This document shows, piece by piece, positions 1 through 7,684 of a stretch of DNA of 9,874 nt. Numbering within the stretch: the stretch's first letter is position 1; each line of letters opens with the position of its first letter. Location of the stretch: contig CAMWLD010000054.1 of the NCBI GenBank assembly GCA_947175005.1, forward strand, positions 1 through 9,874. The letters run 5' to 3'. The position numbers and the translations under genes were made by a program. The stretch comes from an uncultured Ruminococcus sp. (lineage in GTDB: Bacteria; Bacillota; Clostridia; Oscillospirales; Ruminococcaceae). The notes beneath the pieces are model-generated. The model did no database searches. It had not been told where the DNA came from and saw only the letters and a list, made by a program, of their open reading frames with translations.

Positions 1-2
1 TG

Positions 3-503
3 CAAAGCCACCACTACCCATATCGTGTCCCCCTAAGTGGCAGCGGTGAATTAAATATGTGTTCAAGTCTTGAAAGCATTACAATTCCCGATAGTGTTAC
101 TGAAATCGGCAGCGGCGTTTTTTGCTGGTGTTCAAATCTTAAAAGTATAGAAATTCCAAACAGCGTTAAAGTAATCGGAGATCAGGAATTTGCCATGTGT
201 TCAAGTCTTGAAAGCATTTCAATACCCAACAGCGTTGAATATATTGACGAATATGCATTTTCTCATTGTTCGGGGCTTAAAGAAGTGACGCTGCCTGACG
301 GTATTATACTGGGTAAACAAGTGTTTAACGAATGCGAAAGTCTTAGAAATCTGACGCTTCCGGATAATGTAAGCAGAAATGGCGGCGATATTTTTAAGGA
401 CTGCAACAGTCTTACAGTTACATACAAGGGCAACGAATATAACTATACAAACTTTGATGAGTTATATAATTTAATTCCAATGACAATTTACAGATTTAAC
501 TGA
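3..503 (+). CDS. BspA-like leucine-rich repeat protein, C-terminal part (5' end off the window)
   Basis: Five tandem units of about 23 residues follow the pattern C-S-x-L-x-x-I-x-I-P-x-S-V-x-x-I-G-x-x-A-F, the LRR_5/BspA (Treponema-type) leucine-rich repeat, and then a short cap ending ...TIYRFN. Such repeats form a solenoid and in this family usually sit on extracellular proteins involved in binding; a specific ligand cannot be inferred. The first ATG is at 57, but it has no convincing ribosome binding site and no signal peptide follows it. The same frame is open to the left edge, and the upstream residues (YPYRVPLSGSGELNMC) align in register with a later unit (IPNSVKVIGDQEFAMC), sharing P, V, G, E, M and C. 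I therefore treat it as continuing upstream with a degenerate repeat at the edge; 57-503 (148 aa) is the alternative. The C-terminal end looks intact, since YKGNEYNY-type caps are common in this family. The gene looks more AT-rich than the next operon. Confidence 0.72.
   Translation, partial: QSHHYPYRVPLSGSGELNMCSSLESITIPDSVTEIGSGVFCWCSNLKSIEIPNSVKVIGDQEFAMCSSLESISIPNSVEYIDEYAFSHCSGLKEVTLPDGIILGKQVFNECESLRNLTLPDNVSRNGGDIFKDCNSLTVTYKGNEYNYTNFDELYNLIPMTIYRFN
60..401 (+). repeat. Tandem LRR-coding units (about 69 bp period)
   Basis: Five coding repeats start at a Cys codon at 60, 129, 198, 267 and 333; the fourth unit is 22 codons and the others 23. A sixth partial unit begins at 402. Units 1 and 3 share an identical 24-base stretch (57-80 and 195-218), so the array shows recent duplication or gene conversion at two-unit (138 bp) spacing, while units 4 and 5 have diverged. 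Confidence 0.8.
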
Positions 504-543
504 GGATCTCCTGAATTGCCCGCGAAAATAAAAATCTACAGCG

Positions 544-597
544 AAAAAACCGCAATGTATCTTCAAGCGAAGGACATTGCGGTTTTTTTATTTTATT
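544..597 (+). terminator. Rho-independent terminator after the LRR gene
   Basis: A perfect 15-bp inverted repeat (544-558 with 574-588, core CCGCAATGT/ACATTGCGG) encloses a 15-base loop that itself contains a 4-bp helix (CTTC 561-564 with GAAG 569-572). The right arm runs into a T-rich tract to about 597. It lies 41 bases after the LRR stop codon and would insulate the downstream operon. Confidence 0.9.
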
Positions 598-630
598 GCC
601 TTTATTGTTTTACCAAAAAGCCGCACAAAA

Positions 631-684
631 ATTTTTCGGGATTTTTCGATAAAATTTTCCAAAAACTATTGCAATTTTCCAAAA
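631..684 (+). promoter_or_regulatory. Phased T-tracts and 12-bp direct repeat upstream of the promoter
   Basis: The stretch contains ATTTTTCG twice at 10-bp spacing (631-638 and 641-648) and AATTTTCCAAAA twice at 20-bp spacing (653-664 and 673-684). The second copy overlaps the end of the -35 box. T-runs begin at 632, 642, 655 and 675, roughly one or two helical turns apart. This could be an intrinsically bent region or UP-like element, or a pair of operator half-sites. The function is inferred from spacing only. Confidence 0.35.
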
Positions 685-697
685 TATGTGTTATAAT
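669..697 (+). promoter_or_regulatory. Sigma-70/sigma-A type promoter for the M60 operon
   Basis: TTGCAA (669-674) and TATAAT (692-697) are separated by 17 bp, with a TGT just before the -10 box that gives an extended -10 (TGn). Initiation is expected near 704, leaving a leader of about 88 bases before the GTG start. The leader contains one small hairpin (GCGG 721-724 with CCGC 730-733). I saw no recognisable riboswitch in it. Confidence 0.75.
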
Positions 698-773
698 TTA
701 TTGTGTATAACTGTAGATGTGCGGTTTTTCCGCAAATCAAGCGGTCATTTGTAGAACAAACAATTGAATAAAG

Positions 774-795
774 AAAGGGACGGCGATTAATGTGA
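774..795 (+). promoter_or_regulatory. Shine-Dalgarno and overlapping ATG-TGA / GTG start
   Basis: A purine-rich AAAGGGA (774-780) precedes two overlapping initiation options. An ATG at 790-792 sits 9 bases after it but is followed immediately by TGA (793-795). A GTG at 792-794, 11 bases after it, opens the long frame with a clear signal peptide (MRKKKAL...). The GTG is therefore the functional start, overlapped by a start-stop dicodon in another frame. Confidence 0.65.
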
Positions 796-3700
796 GAAAG
801 AAAAAAGCATTATCCGTCATTACGGCGCTTTTGCTTGCAATGCAGGCCGGCGGCACGGTTTTTGCGGATAACGAGGGCGAATGGTGGCTTTCAGGCAATA
901 CCGATTACGGTAATACCGGCTTTGCAGAGTACGATAACGGTACTTTTGACACGGACGCTTTTGACAGCGAATTTTTTGACCCGGAATATGACGATACAGA
1001 CTATGCCGGTACAGTTGACGTTGATACGGGCGCTGTTGATGCAGCATATGATTACAGTACTGTTGACAGCAGTTACAGTACGGGTACAGGGCAGGTAAAT
1101 GTCAGCGTATCATCTGCGCTGGCAATGAAAAGCAATGTGGAATTTACTGCGGCGCTTACGGGCAGCGACGGACAGACTATGACCCGCAGCTTCTCCCTGG
1201 GAGCGAACGGCGGCAGTGAAGAGGTATATTTTAAGGGGCTTGCGGGGGGCAGCTACGGTCTTAAGGTTTCCGCAAAGGGATTTGCGGATTATGTTCAGAA
1301 TATAAATGTGGGCAGTCAGGCGGCTTCGGTAAGGCTTATGACAGGTTTTGCGGAGGGCATTGACTATTCAAGGGGCGCTCACCCGGGGATACTGCTTATA
1401 GGCGATGTGAACTATGACGGCATTATTGACGACAGGGACAGGCAGCAGCTTACAGACGCCATAGACAGCAGGCTGGGCAGCGGCGCGGGCGACCTTAACG
1501 GCGACGGCAGTATTGACCTCGTGGATCTGGAATATCTTGCAAGGGGGTACAATGTTACCGAAAATACACAGGCGACATTTGAAACGATAATCCCCTCATC
1601 TGTTATATCCGCCTCCGTGGGCGGCGGCACTTATGTTGCGGGAGGCGCACTGGAGAACCTTTTTGTAAGATCGGGCGGAGTGCAGCTGGCAACGGCGGAC
1701 GGCGGTATCATTTCCTATGAAAATCCTGTTATTTTGCAGTTTGACGTTACAGACAGAGGTATCGCTTCCTATGCGGACGGGATAGTTATTGCCTTTTCGG
1801 AGGATAATCCTGTTGCAAGGGCGGAGGTATATGTTGATTACATAGACGAATACGGCGGGGAATACACCCAGCTTGCACTCATAGAAAACGGCGTTCACCA
1901 CCTTCTTGACGACGGGAGAGTTACGGTGGAGAAGAACAGCGACGGAAATATCGTTATAAATCTGGGCGATCAGATAGCAATAAAAAAGGTGACCTTTAAG
2001 ATTTCGGGAATGACTAAGGAAAGCCCTATTGCCGAAATTTCCCATGTGGAGTTTGTGAACGGCATGGAGAACAAGATCTCCGAAGCGGCTTCGGATATTC
2101 CCAAGGGGTTTACCGCAGAGGCGGGGAGCAAGTCCTTCACGCTTGCATGGAAGCCCTGTGTGAACGTTACGGGATATGAGGTCATGATAACTGCGGGCGG
2201 CGTCAGCGAGACCAAAAGGGTAAAGGGCTGCACGCTAAAGGTATCCACATTCAGGAATAAAGAGCTTACAAACGGCGTGGAATACACGGTGGCGGTGCAG
2301 TCGGTGAACGGGTCATGGCAGAGCGGATATTGCAGTCCCTTGACCGTTGTGCCCAAGGCGTCCAAAAAGCCCGACAGACCCGACGGCCTTTCCGTTTCCG
2401 GTGCATACAGAAGCATAAGGGCAAGCTGGAAAAAGGCCAAGGACGCGGACTGGTACAACCTTTACTACAGGCTGCGTTCGGAGACAGATTATCATAAGGT
2501 ATGGAATATTACGGCAACCTCCTACACCATTTCCGATCTTGAGGATAAGTCGGAATATGTTGTATACGTCACTGCGGAAAATGAGTACGGCGAAAGCGGT
2601 CCGTCCCTTATGGGTGCGGCGACCACTACAGATGTGGACGCTCCCTCTATGCCCCGGTACAATCTTATAAACATAGGCGATGCGGGCGAAAGAGGACAGC
2701 ATATCATTTCCGCTTCCCAGAACCACGGCAGTATGGTGAACAGCAATGAGGACAGCAGCAGAACTGCATGGGGCACTGTAGACCACGACCCCAACTCCCA
2801 CTATCTGCGGAACTCCTGGGACGACGGCGGCTACAACAGCATAGGCAACAACGGTCTTACCTATGAATTTGACGAGGAATACACCATTCAGACCTTTGCA
2901 CTTCATGAGGCTGTGCCCACAAGTCCCAATCTCTGCTACACAAAGGTGAATTACTGGGACGCAAACGGCAATAAGACGTCTTTAAGCTATAATCAGGTGT
3001 CCACCGCGAAAAAGACCGACAGCAAGGGACGGATATATTATCTTATAAAGCTGCCAAGGAAGGCGCAGATAAAGAAGATACAGATAGGCCTTGCAAGGTA
3101 TCTTGCAAGCGGGAATATCAATGTTTCCGAGGTTTATTTCTACCGCTACGACACCATTGCGGACGAGATCGCAGACCTTTACGACGACGATCTGCACCTT
3201 GTTCTGAAATCCTATGTAACGCAGGCGGTGATCGACTCTTTAAGAACACGTCTGAACACTCCCGATGAGATAAGCGGCGAGTATAATCCCGACAAGGCAC
3301 TGCTTGAAGCAGAGCTTAAAAATGCAGAGGATATACTGAACTGCAAGGGACTGGGAGCGCCTGTATACATACACAATGAAATAAGCACTTCCGATGTTAA
3401 CAGGGGCTTTTCGGGACTTAACGCATGGCAGCCTGTGGGCGTAACTGCCGCTGCAGGGGACACTGTGACCGTTTATGTAGGGCACAACAGCAAAAAGACG
3501 GGGGATTCCACGAATTTGCAGCTGGTTGCGACTCAATATCATTCCGAGTCAAGCTCCATGGCTAAGGTGGTAACTACACTTAAAGTCGGCTCAAATGTTA
3601 TCACCATACCGAAGATATGGTCAATTGACGCAGAATCGGGCGGTGCGCTGTATGTTCAGTACACTGGCAGCAATGCAAACGACCGTTATGCGGTGCGTGT

Positions 3701-6326
3701 AAGCGGCGGCATTAAGGTGCCGATACTGGACCTTTACGGTGTTACGGATGAGAGTGAAAAATTAAGCCGTGCGCAGACCTATATGGAAGAGCTTGGGGCT
3801 TACACGGCGCGTATGGAGGAGCTTCACAGGCAGTACCATGCGGAGTCCTCAAACGGAAATGTGAATAAGTACGACTACAGCTCTCATAACTGTATTGCGG
3901 GGGCTTCGGATATTCTTTTGGACAATATGCTTTTGTCCCTGCCCGCAGAGCGGATATATGCGGGGGCAGGCTCGGGAAGCACGGCTGACAAGGCGGCGCA
4001 GACCGTAAGATCGGCAGAGGCTATTGAGGATATGCTGTACCTTTTCTATCAGCACAAGGGGCTGAACCAAAATGCGGAAAAGGAAGTGGACAGGTATTCC
4101 GAACGTCACCTTAATATCCGCTATCAGAGAATGTTCAGCGGCGCATTTATGTATGCGGCGGGAAATCATATCGGCATTGAGTGGGGTTCGGCAAGCGGCT
4201 TGCTGTCAGCGTCCGGCGTTGTTTCCGACAGCGACGGAAGATATGTGAGCGGCAGATATTTCGGCTGGGGTATTGCCCATGAGATAGGCCACTGCATAAA
4301 TCAAGGCTCATACGAGGTTGCAGAGATAACCAACAACTACTTTGCCCAGCTTGCCCAGGCCAAGGACACAAATGCGGGCATGAGATTCAAATATAATAAC
4401 ATTTACAGCAAGGTAACATCGGGTTCGACAGGTCAGTCCTCCAACCTTGCAACACAGCTGGGTATGTATTGGCAGCTTCACCTGGCTTACGACAACAGCT
4501 ACAACTACAAGACCTTTGAAAACCGCAGCGAACAGCTTAATAATCTGTTCTATGCAAGGGTCGACAGCTATTCACGTACTCCGTCTCTTGCACCTGCACC
4601 GGGGGGTATAGCGCTGAGTCTTGGGGGCGGCACGGATCAGAACCTTATGCGGCTTGCCTGCGCGGCGGCGGAAAAGGACGTTCTTGAATTTTTCGAGCGC
4701 TGGGGCAAAATTCCCGACAGCACAACGATACAGTACGCAAGCCAGTTTGAAAAGGAAAAGAGAGCTATCTGCTACGTAAACGACGACGCACGTATATACC
4801 GCATGGAAAATCCCTACGGCGGATATCTGGGCACAAACGGCGGCGTGCGTGCGGTAGGCGAGGGCACTTTTGCAAGTGTTGCATGGAATAATCCCTCGCA
4901 GGTGAACTTTACGCTTACGACAGAGAACATCCCCGAAAATGAGGTGCTGGGTTATGAGATAGTCCGCTGCACGACGTCGGGGGGAAAGGTAAGCAAAGAG
5001 GTTGTGGGCTTTACTACCGGCAACACCTTTACCGACTATGCGGCAGGACTTAACAACAGGGTAGTGACCTATGAGGTAACGGTCGTTGACAAGTATCTTT
5101 ACCGTTCCGAGCCAAAGACCCTTGAGCCTATAAAGATACAGGACGACGGCAGCCTTGACAAGACCTGGTGGACAATAAGCAGCAAAAATATCACTCCAGA
5201 TTATGCTCCGGGTGCGGGCGAGGGCGACGACGATATGCCCTGCGCACCTACTGCGGAAGACACCGCGCTTCTTGCGATCGACGGAAACAGCGACACGGAA
5301 TACACAGGCACTGCAGCACCGAATGCCGAAATAACCGTAAGCTTCAATAAGACGGAAACTATTTCTGGCTTCAAGTACACCGCAGGAAGCGGAGGGGCTG
5401 TGAACAATTACAGTCTGTTTGTAAAGGTCGAGAACGGCATATGGCATGAGGCTGCAAGCGGAGTTCTGGGCGGCAGCAAAACGGTTTACTTTGAAAATGC
5501 CGACAGGAGATATGTAAGCACCTACGAGGCGGACGCTGTGAAGCTGCTCATATACGACGGAGCGGGACAGCATATCTCGATCGCCGAGCTTGATGTTTTG
5601 GGCGTGACGGGGGACAATATCGAGTTCAGAAACGCAGCGGACGGAACTGCGGCGGTAGGAATACTTTCCGCAGACTACAGATACGGCAGCGGCGTGAATG
5701 ATGTAATCCCGAAAGGGTCGACGGTGTTCACGGGCGCATACAAGGGCAATCCTTCTTATAATGTGGTAATGCTCTTCGATCAGGACGGCAATATCGTAGG
5801 CGGCACGGATAATGAGGGCTACCTGCGGGCAAATCAGATAATTTTGGCGGACGATCCCGGCAGCGGCCTTATTGAGGAAGTTTCCGAGGGTACATGGATA
5901 TACTGGATAGAGCCGTCGGAGCAGTTCTCTGCTGCGGGAATATCCCGTGTACGTGCGGAGCTTTACCGTGTAAACAACGCTCTTACCAACGAGGGCGAAA
6001 GACTGGTAGGCGACACAATGTTCATCTATTTCCCCGCTTCTCTTCCCGAAATAACGTTTGAGAGCAATTATGATTTTAGTGACAGGGATAATACGGAAGA
6101 GACCGAAGAGGAAACGACAGTAACGGAAACTACCGAAGAAACAACCGTTACCGAGGAAATCAACGTTACCGAAGAAACGATCGTTACGGAGGAAAGTGCC
6201 GTTACAGAGACAACTATTGTTACCGAAGAAGTTGTTGTTACCGAGGAAACAGTTCAAACCGAGGGATCGGGCTATACGGCGGAGACCGACGGAACACAGG
6301 ATTTTGAAGGAACGGAGGTGCAGTAA
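792..6326 (+). CDS. Secreted dockerin-bearing M60-like (enhancin/mucinase type) zinc metallopeptidase, multidomain
   Basis: This 1844-residue protein has a signal peptide (1-25, cleavage after VFA). An Asp/Tyr-rich low-complexity stretch (26-98) and a small beta domain (about 100-185) come next. A type I dockerin follows, with two calcium loops (D205-N207-D209-D213-D216 and D234-N236-D238-D242-D245). Then come a beta-sandwich region (about 256-430), two Fn3 modules (about 435-527 and 527-618) and a discoidin/F5-8C-like module (about 620-788). The M60-like core spans about 857-1340. It includes NAWQPVGV (877-884), a conserved block around AGNHIGIEWGS (near 1126) and the zinc motif HEIGH (1163-1167), with E1178 in E-I-T-N-N the likely third ligand. 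Another Fn3-like module (about 1360-1465), a second discoidin-like module (about 1483-1612), a C-terminal beta region and a Thr/Glu repeat tail follow. Known M60 members cleave O-glycosylated mucin-type proteins; that substrate is inferred here. No LPXTG or C-terminal membrane helix is visible, so retention at the surface would need a partner. Confidence 0.88.
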   Translation: MRKKKALSVITALLLAMQAGGTVFADNEGEWWLSGNTDYGNTGFAEYDNGTFDTDAFDSEFFDPEYDDTDYAGTVDVDTGAVDAAYDYSTVDSSYSTGTGQVNVSVSSALAMKSNVEFTAALTGSDGQTMTRSFSLGANGGSEEVYFKGLAGGSYGLKVSAKGFADYVQNINVGSQAASVRLMTGFAEGIDYSRGAHPGILLIGDVNYDGIIDDRDRQQLTDAIDSRLGSGAGDLNGDGSIDLVDLEYLARGYNVTENTQATFETIIPSSVISASVGGGTYVAGGALENLFVRSGGVQLATADGGIISYENPVILQFDVTDRGIASYADGIVIAFSEDNPVARAEVYVDYIDEYGGEYTQLALIENGVHHLLDDGRVTVEKNSDGNIVINLGDQIAIKKVTFKISGMTKESPIAEISHVEFVNGMENKISEAASDIPKGFTAEAGSKSFTLAWKPCVNVTGYEVMITAGGVSETKRVKGCTLKVSTFRNKELTNGVEYTVAVQSVNGSWQSGYCSPLTVVPKASKKPDRPDGLSVSGAYRSIRASWKKAKDADWYNLYYRLRSETDYHKVWNITATSYTISDLEDKSEYVVYVTAENEYGESGPSLMGAATTTDVDAPSMPRYNLINIGDAGERGQHIISASQNHGSMVNSNEDSSRTAWGTVDHDPNSHYLRNSWDDGGYNSIGNNGLTYEFDEEYTIQTFALHEAVPTSPNLCYTKVNYWDANGNKTSLSYNQVSTAKKTDSKGRIYYLIKLPRKAQIKKIQIGLARYLASGNINVSEVYFYRYDTIADEIADLYDDDLHLVLKSYVTQAVIDSLRTRLNTPDEISGEYNPDKALLEAELKNAEDILNCKGLGAPVYIHNEISTSDVNRGFSGLNAWQPVGVTAAAGDTVTVYVGHNSKKTGDSTNLQLVATQYHSESSSMAKVVTTLKVGSNVITIPKIWSIDAESGGALYVQYTGSNANDRYAVRVSGGIKVPILDLYGVTDESEKLSRAQTYMEELGAYTARMEELHRQYHAESSNGNVNKYDYSSHNCIAGASDILLDNMLLSLPAERIYAGAGSGSTADKAAQTVRSAEAIEDMLYLFYQHKGLNQNAEKEVDRYSERHLNIRYQRMFSGAFMYAAGNHIGIEWGSASGLLSASGVVSDSDGRYVSGRYFGWGIAHEIGHCINQGSYEVAEITNNYFAQLAQAKDTNAGMRFKYNNIYSKVTSGSTGQSSNLATQLGMYWQLHLAYDNSYNYKTFENRSEQLNNLFYARVDSYSRTPSLAPAPGGIALSLGGGTDQNLMRLACAAAEKDVLEFFERWGKIPDSTTIQYASQFEKEKRAICYVNDDARIYRMENPYGGYLGTNGGVRAVGEGTFASVAWNNPSQVNFTLTTENIPENEVLGYEIVRCTTSGGKVSKEVVGFTTGNTFTDYAAGLNNRVVTYEVTVVDKYLYRSEPKTLEPIKIQDDGSLDKTWWTISSKNITPDYAPGAGEGDDDMPCAPTAEDTALLAIDGNSDTEYTGTAAPNAEITVSFNKTETISGFKYTAGSGGAVNNYSLFVKVENGIWHEAASGVLGGSKTVYFENADRRYVSTYEADAVKLLIYDGAGQHISIAELDVLGVTGDNIEFRNAADGTAAVGILSADYRYGSGVNDVIPKGSTVFTGAYKGNPSYNVVMLFDQDGNIVGGTDNEGYLRANQIILADDPGSGLIEEVSEGTWIYWIEPSEQFSAAGISRVRAELYRVNNALTNEGERLVGDTMFIYFPASLPEITFESNYDFSDRDNTEETEEETTVTETTEETTVTEEINVTEETIVTEESAVTETTIVTEEVVVTEETVQTEGSGYTAETDGTQDFEGTEVQ
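6141..6266 (+). repeat. Seven 18-bp repeats encoding a VTEE hexapeptide tail
   Basis: Seven consecutive hexapeptides of the form x-x-V-T-E-E occupy residues 1784-1825 of the M60 protein; variants end in T-E-T or read V-Q-T-E-G. A looser copy lies just upstream (about 1775-1779). The codons vary (GTT ACC GAA GAA, GTT ACG GAG GAA), so the peptide is kept while the DNA has drifted. This looks like an extended acidic Thr-rich linker or stalk. Confidence 0.8.
6314..6320 (+). promoter_or_regulatory. Ribosome binding site for the cohesin-like gene
   Basis: GGAGGTG ends 8 bases before the ATG at 6329 and lies inside the last codons of the M60 gene, whose stop is at 6324-6326. Only two bases separate stop and start, so the two proteins are probably made from one mRNA with translational coupling. 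Confidence 0.85.
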
Positions 6327-6328
6327 AC

Positions 6329-7684
6329 ATGAGAATAATAAAAAAGGGATTGGCTTCTGTTGCGTTGGCGCTTTGTTGCATTGCCACCGGAGCGACCGCT
6401 GTTTCGGCTGCCTCCGAAAACGAAATAGAGCTTAAAGCAAACGGGAGCGAAGCAGGGCTGGAGCTTTGCTTCCCGGAGGGGGCTGTCGAGGAGATAGCTT
6501 CAATACAGATCTCGGTAAGCGTAAGATCGGAGAGCGAGAATGTGTATGTGGAATTTATTCCCGACAGCGGTCTTTCCTCAAAGATCACCGAGAGCAGGTA
6601 TCAGAGCGACACGGGAGTGCTGAACATTTATTTGGCGGGAACAAGCCCCTTGTTTTCCGATTCGGGTATGCTTACGCTGGGGAGAGTTAAAATAAGCTCC
6701 GACAGCGGCAGTGATGCTTCGGCTGTGGTGGGGGTCGTAGAGGATTCGTTTAAATTTGTAAGAGGCGGCGAGCTTATTTCTACCGAAGGGGAGATCGGGT
6801 ATCCCTCGCCTGTAAGTCTGTCAACGCAGGGAGCAGCGGCAGATCAGCCGGGGTCAAACCTGTCCGGTTCGGATATGCCGTCGGAACAGCCGACAGGAAA
6901 TGAGTCAAGCAATAATAACGCTAACGGCTATTACCCTTCAGGAAATGCTTTCCCGGTATATGTGGCATCGGGCGGCGAGCTGTGGCCGACTGTTTCGGTC
7001 GGCGGCGGTGACAGGCAAGGTCAGCAAAATGGCGGCAATGCCGATACAAGCGACGCGGGAGAATTTTATAATTTTGATTTTGCAAATTCTATTGAGCAGG
7101 ATGTGACAGGGGAGAATATGAACCCTGCCGATACCTCCGCTCTTCAGGATGTGCTGACAAGGGCGGACAGCTATGATCAGAAAGACTATTCCGACAACAG
7201 CTACAGCGATCTTAACGACGCTGTGAACAATGCAAACGAGCTGCTTGCCGATCCGAATGCCAGTCAGGATGAGATAGACGACGCTATGCTGGATGTTGAA
7301 AATGCCATAGGTATGCTGGCACTGCGCAATGATATTCCCTCGGGTGCAGAGGGCTACGGCGTACACGATGACGACGGTTTTGACAGCGGCTATTTCAATG
7401 CCGCTTACGGAGGAAATGTCGGTGAAAACGGCGAAATTCTGCCCTACGGACAGGGCGGGAATTACGCCCCGGGGGGTGACAACGGACAGGGAGGCGACGG
7501 TTTCGGACAGGGTGAAAACGCCGTCGGTCCCGGCAATTTGCTGATCTCGGATCACGAACGGCTTCCCGAAGGCGGGAGCGGCATTATTGCAGTAGGACTT
7601 GCTGCGGTCATAGCGGCTGCCGCTGCTGCGGTAATTGTTATAAGGCATCCCAAAAAGGAAAAGGACGCAGACGGAAAGAATTAA
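6329..7684 (+). CDS. Membrane-anchored surface protein with cohesin-like and FIVAR domains
   Basis: This 451-residue protein has a signal peptide (1-27, cleavage after VSA). A beta-rich domain (about 32-152) contains IASIQISVSV and LNIYLAGTSPLF...LTLGRVKI, resembling the cohesin / CBM2-CBM3 Ig-like sandwich. A Ser/Gly/Asn-rich linker (about 155-265) leads to a FIVAR domain (about 267-331, with SYSDLNDAVNNANELL and the alternating NASQDEID pattern). A Gly/Gln/Asp-rich spacer (about 340-410) precedes a C-terminal hydrophobic helix (about 418-438) with a basic cytoplasmic tail (RHPKKEK). No catalytic residues are seen. It starts two bases after the M60 gene with a strong ribosome binding site. 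I infer a scaffold or anchor role: the cohesin-like domain could hold the dockerin of the upstream peptidase. FIVAR and the membrane anchor are fairly secure; cohesin is a moderate call, and a carbohydrate-binding function of the same fold is the alternative. Confidence 0.78.
   Translation: MRIIKKGLASVALALCCIATGATAVSAASENEIELKANGSEAGLELCFPEGAVEEIASIQISVSVRSESENVYVEFIPDSGLSSKITESRYQSDTGVLNIYLAGTSPLFSDSGMLTLGRVKISSDSGSDASAVVGVVEDSFKFVRGGELISTEGEIGYPSPVSLSTQGAAADQPGSNLSGSDMPSEQPTGNESSNNNANGYYPSGNAFPVYVASGGELWPTVSVGGGDRQGQQNGGNADTSDAGEFYNFDFANSIEQDVTGENMNPADTSALQDVLTRADSYDQKDYSDNSYSDLNDAVNNANELLADPNASQDEIDDAMLDVENAIGMLALRNDIPSGAEGYGVHDDDGFDSGYFNAAYGGNVGENGEILPYGQGGNYAPGGDNGQGGDGFGQGENAVGPGNLLISDHERLPEGGSGIIAVGLAAVIAAAAAAVIVIRHPKKEKDADGKN

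Noticed and set aside
57..401. Regular repeats considered as a CRISPR-like array
   Set aside because: The period is a multiple of three, the frame stays open, and the repeats encode the LRR consensus; there are no unique spacers.
516..710. 64-codon plus-strand open frame after the LRR gene
   Set aside because: It runs through the terminator hairpin and the promoter, has no ribosome binding site, and its Phe/Lys-rich product reflects AT-rich intergenic DNA.
721..733. Small hairpin in the 5' leader considered as a riboswitch or attenuator
   Set aside because: Only a 4-bp stem with no T-tract after it and no recognisable aptamer in an 88-base leader.
785..796. ATTAATGTGAG resembles a stretch of the E. 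coli lac control region
   Set aside because: A short chance match that overlaps the start codon of an unrelated Gram-positive gene; no CRP-type palindrome is present.
4572..6257. 561-codon open frame antisense to the peptidase gene
   Set aside because: The opposite strand encodes recognisable M60, Fn3 and discoidin-like domains. The antisense product shows no family and includes a low-complexity stretch that mirrors the VTEE repeats; it is a by-product of codon bias.
6938..7648. 236-codon open frame antisense to the FIVAR protein
   Set aside because: The sense strand has a signal peptide, FIVAR and a membrane helix; the antisense frame has no ribosome binding site and no recognisable domain.
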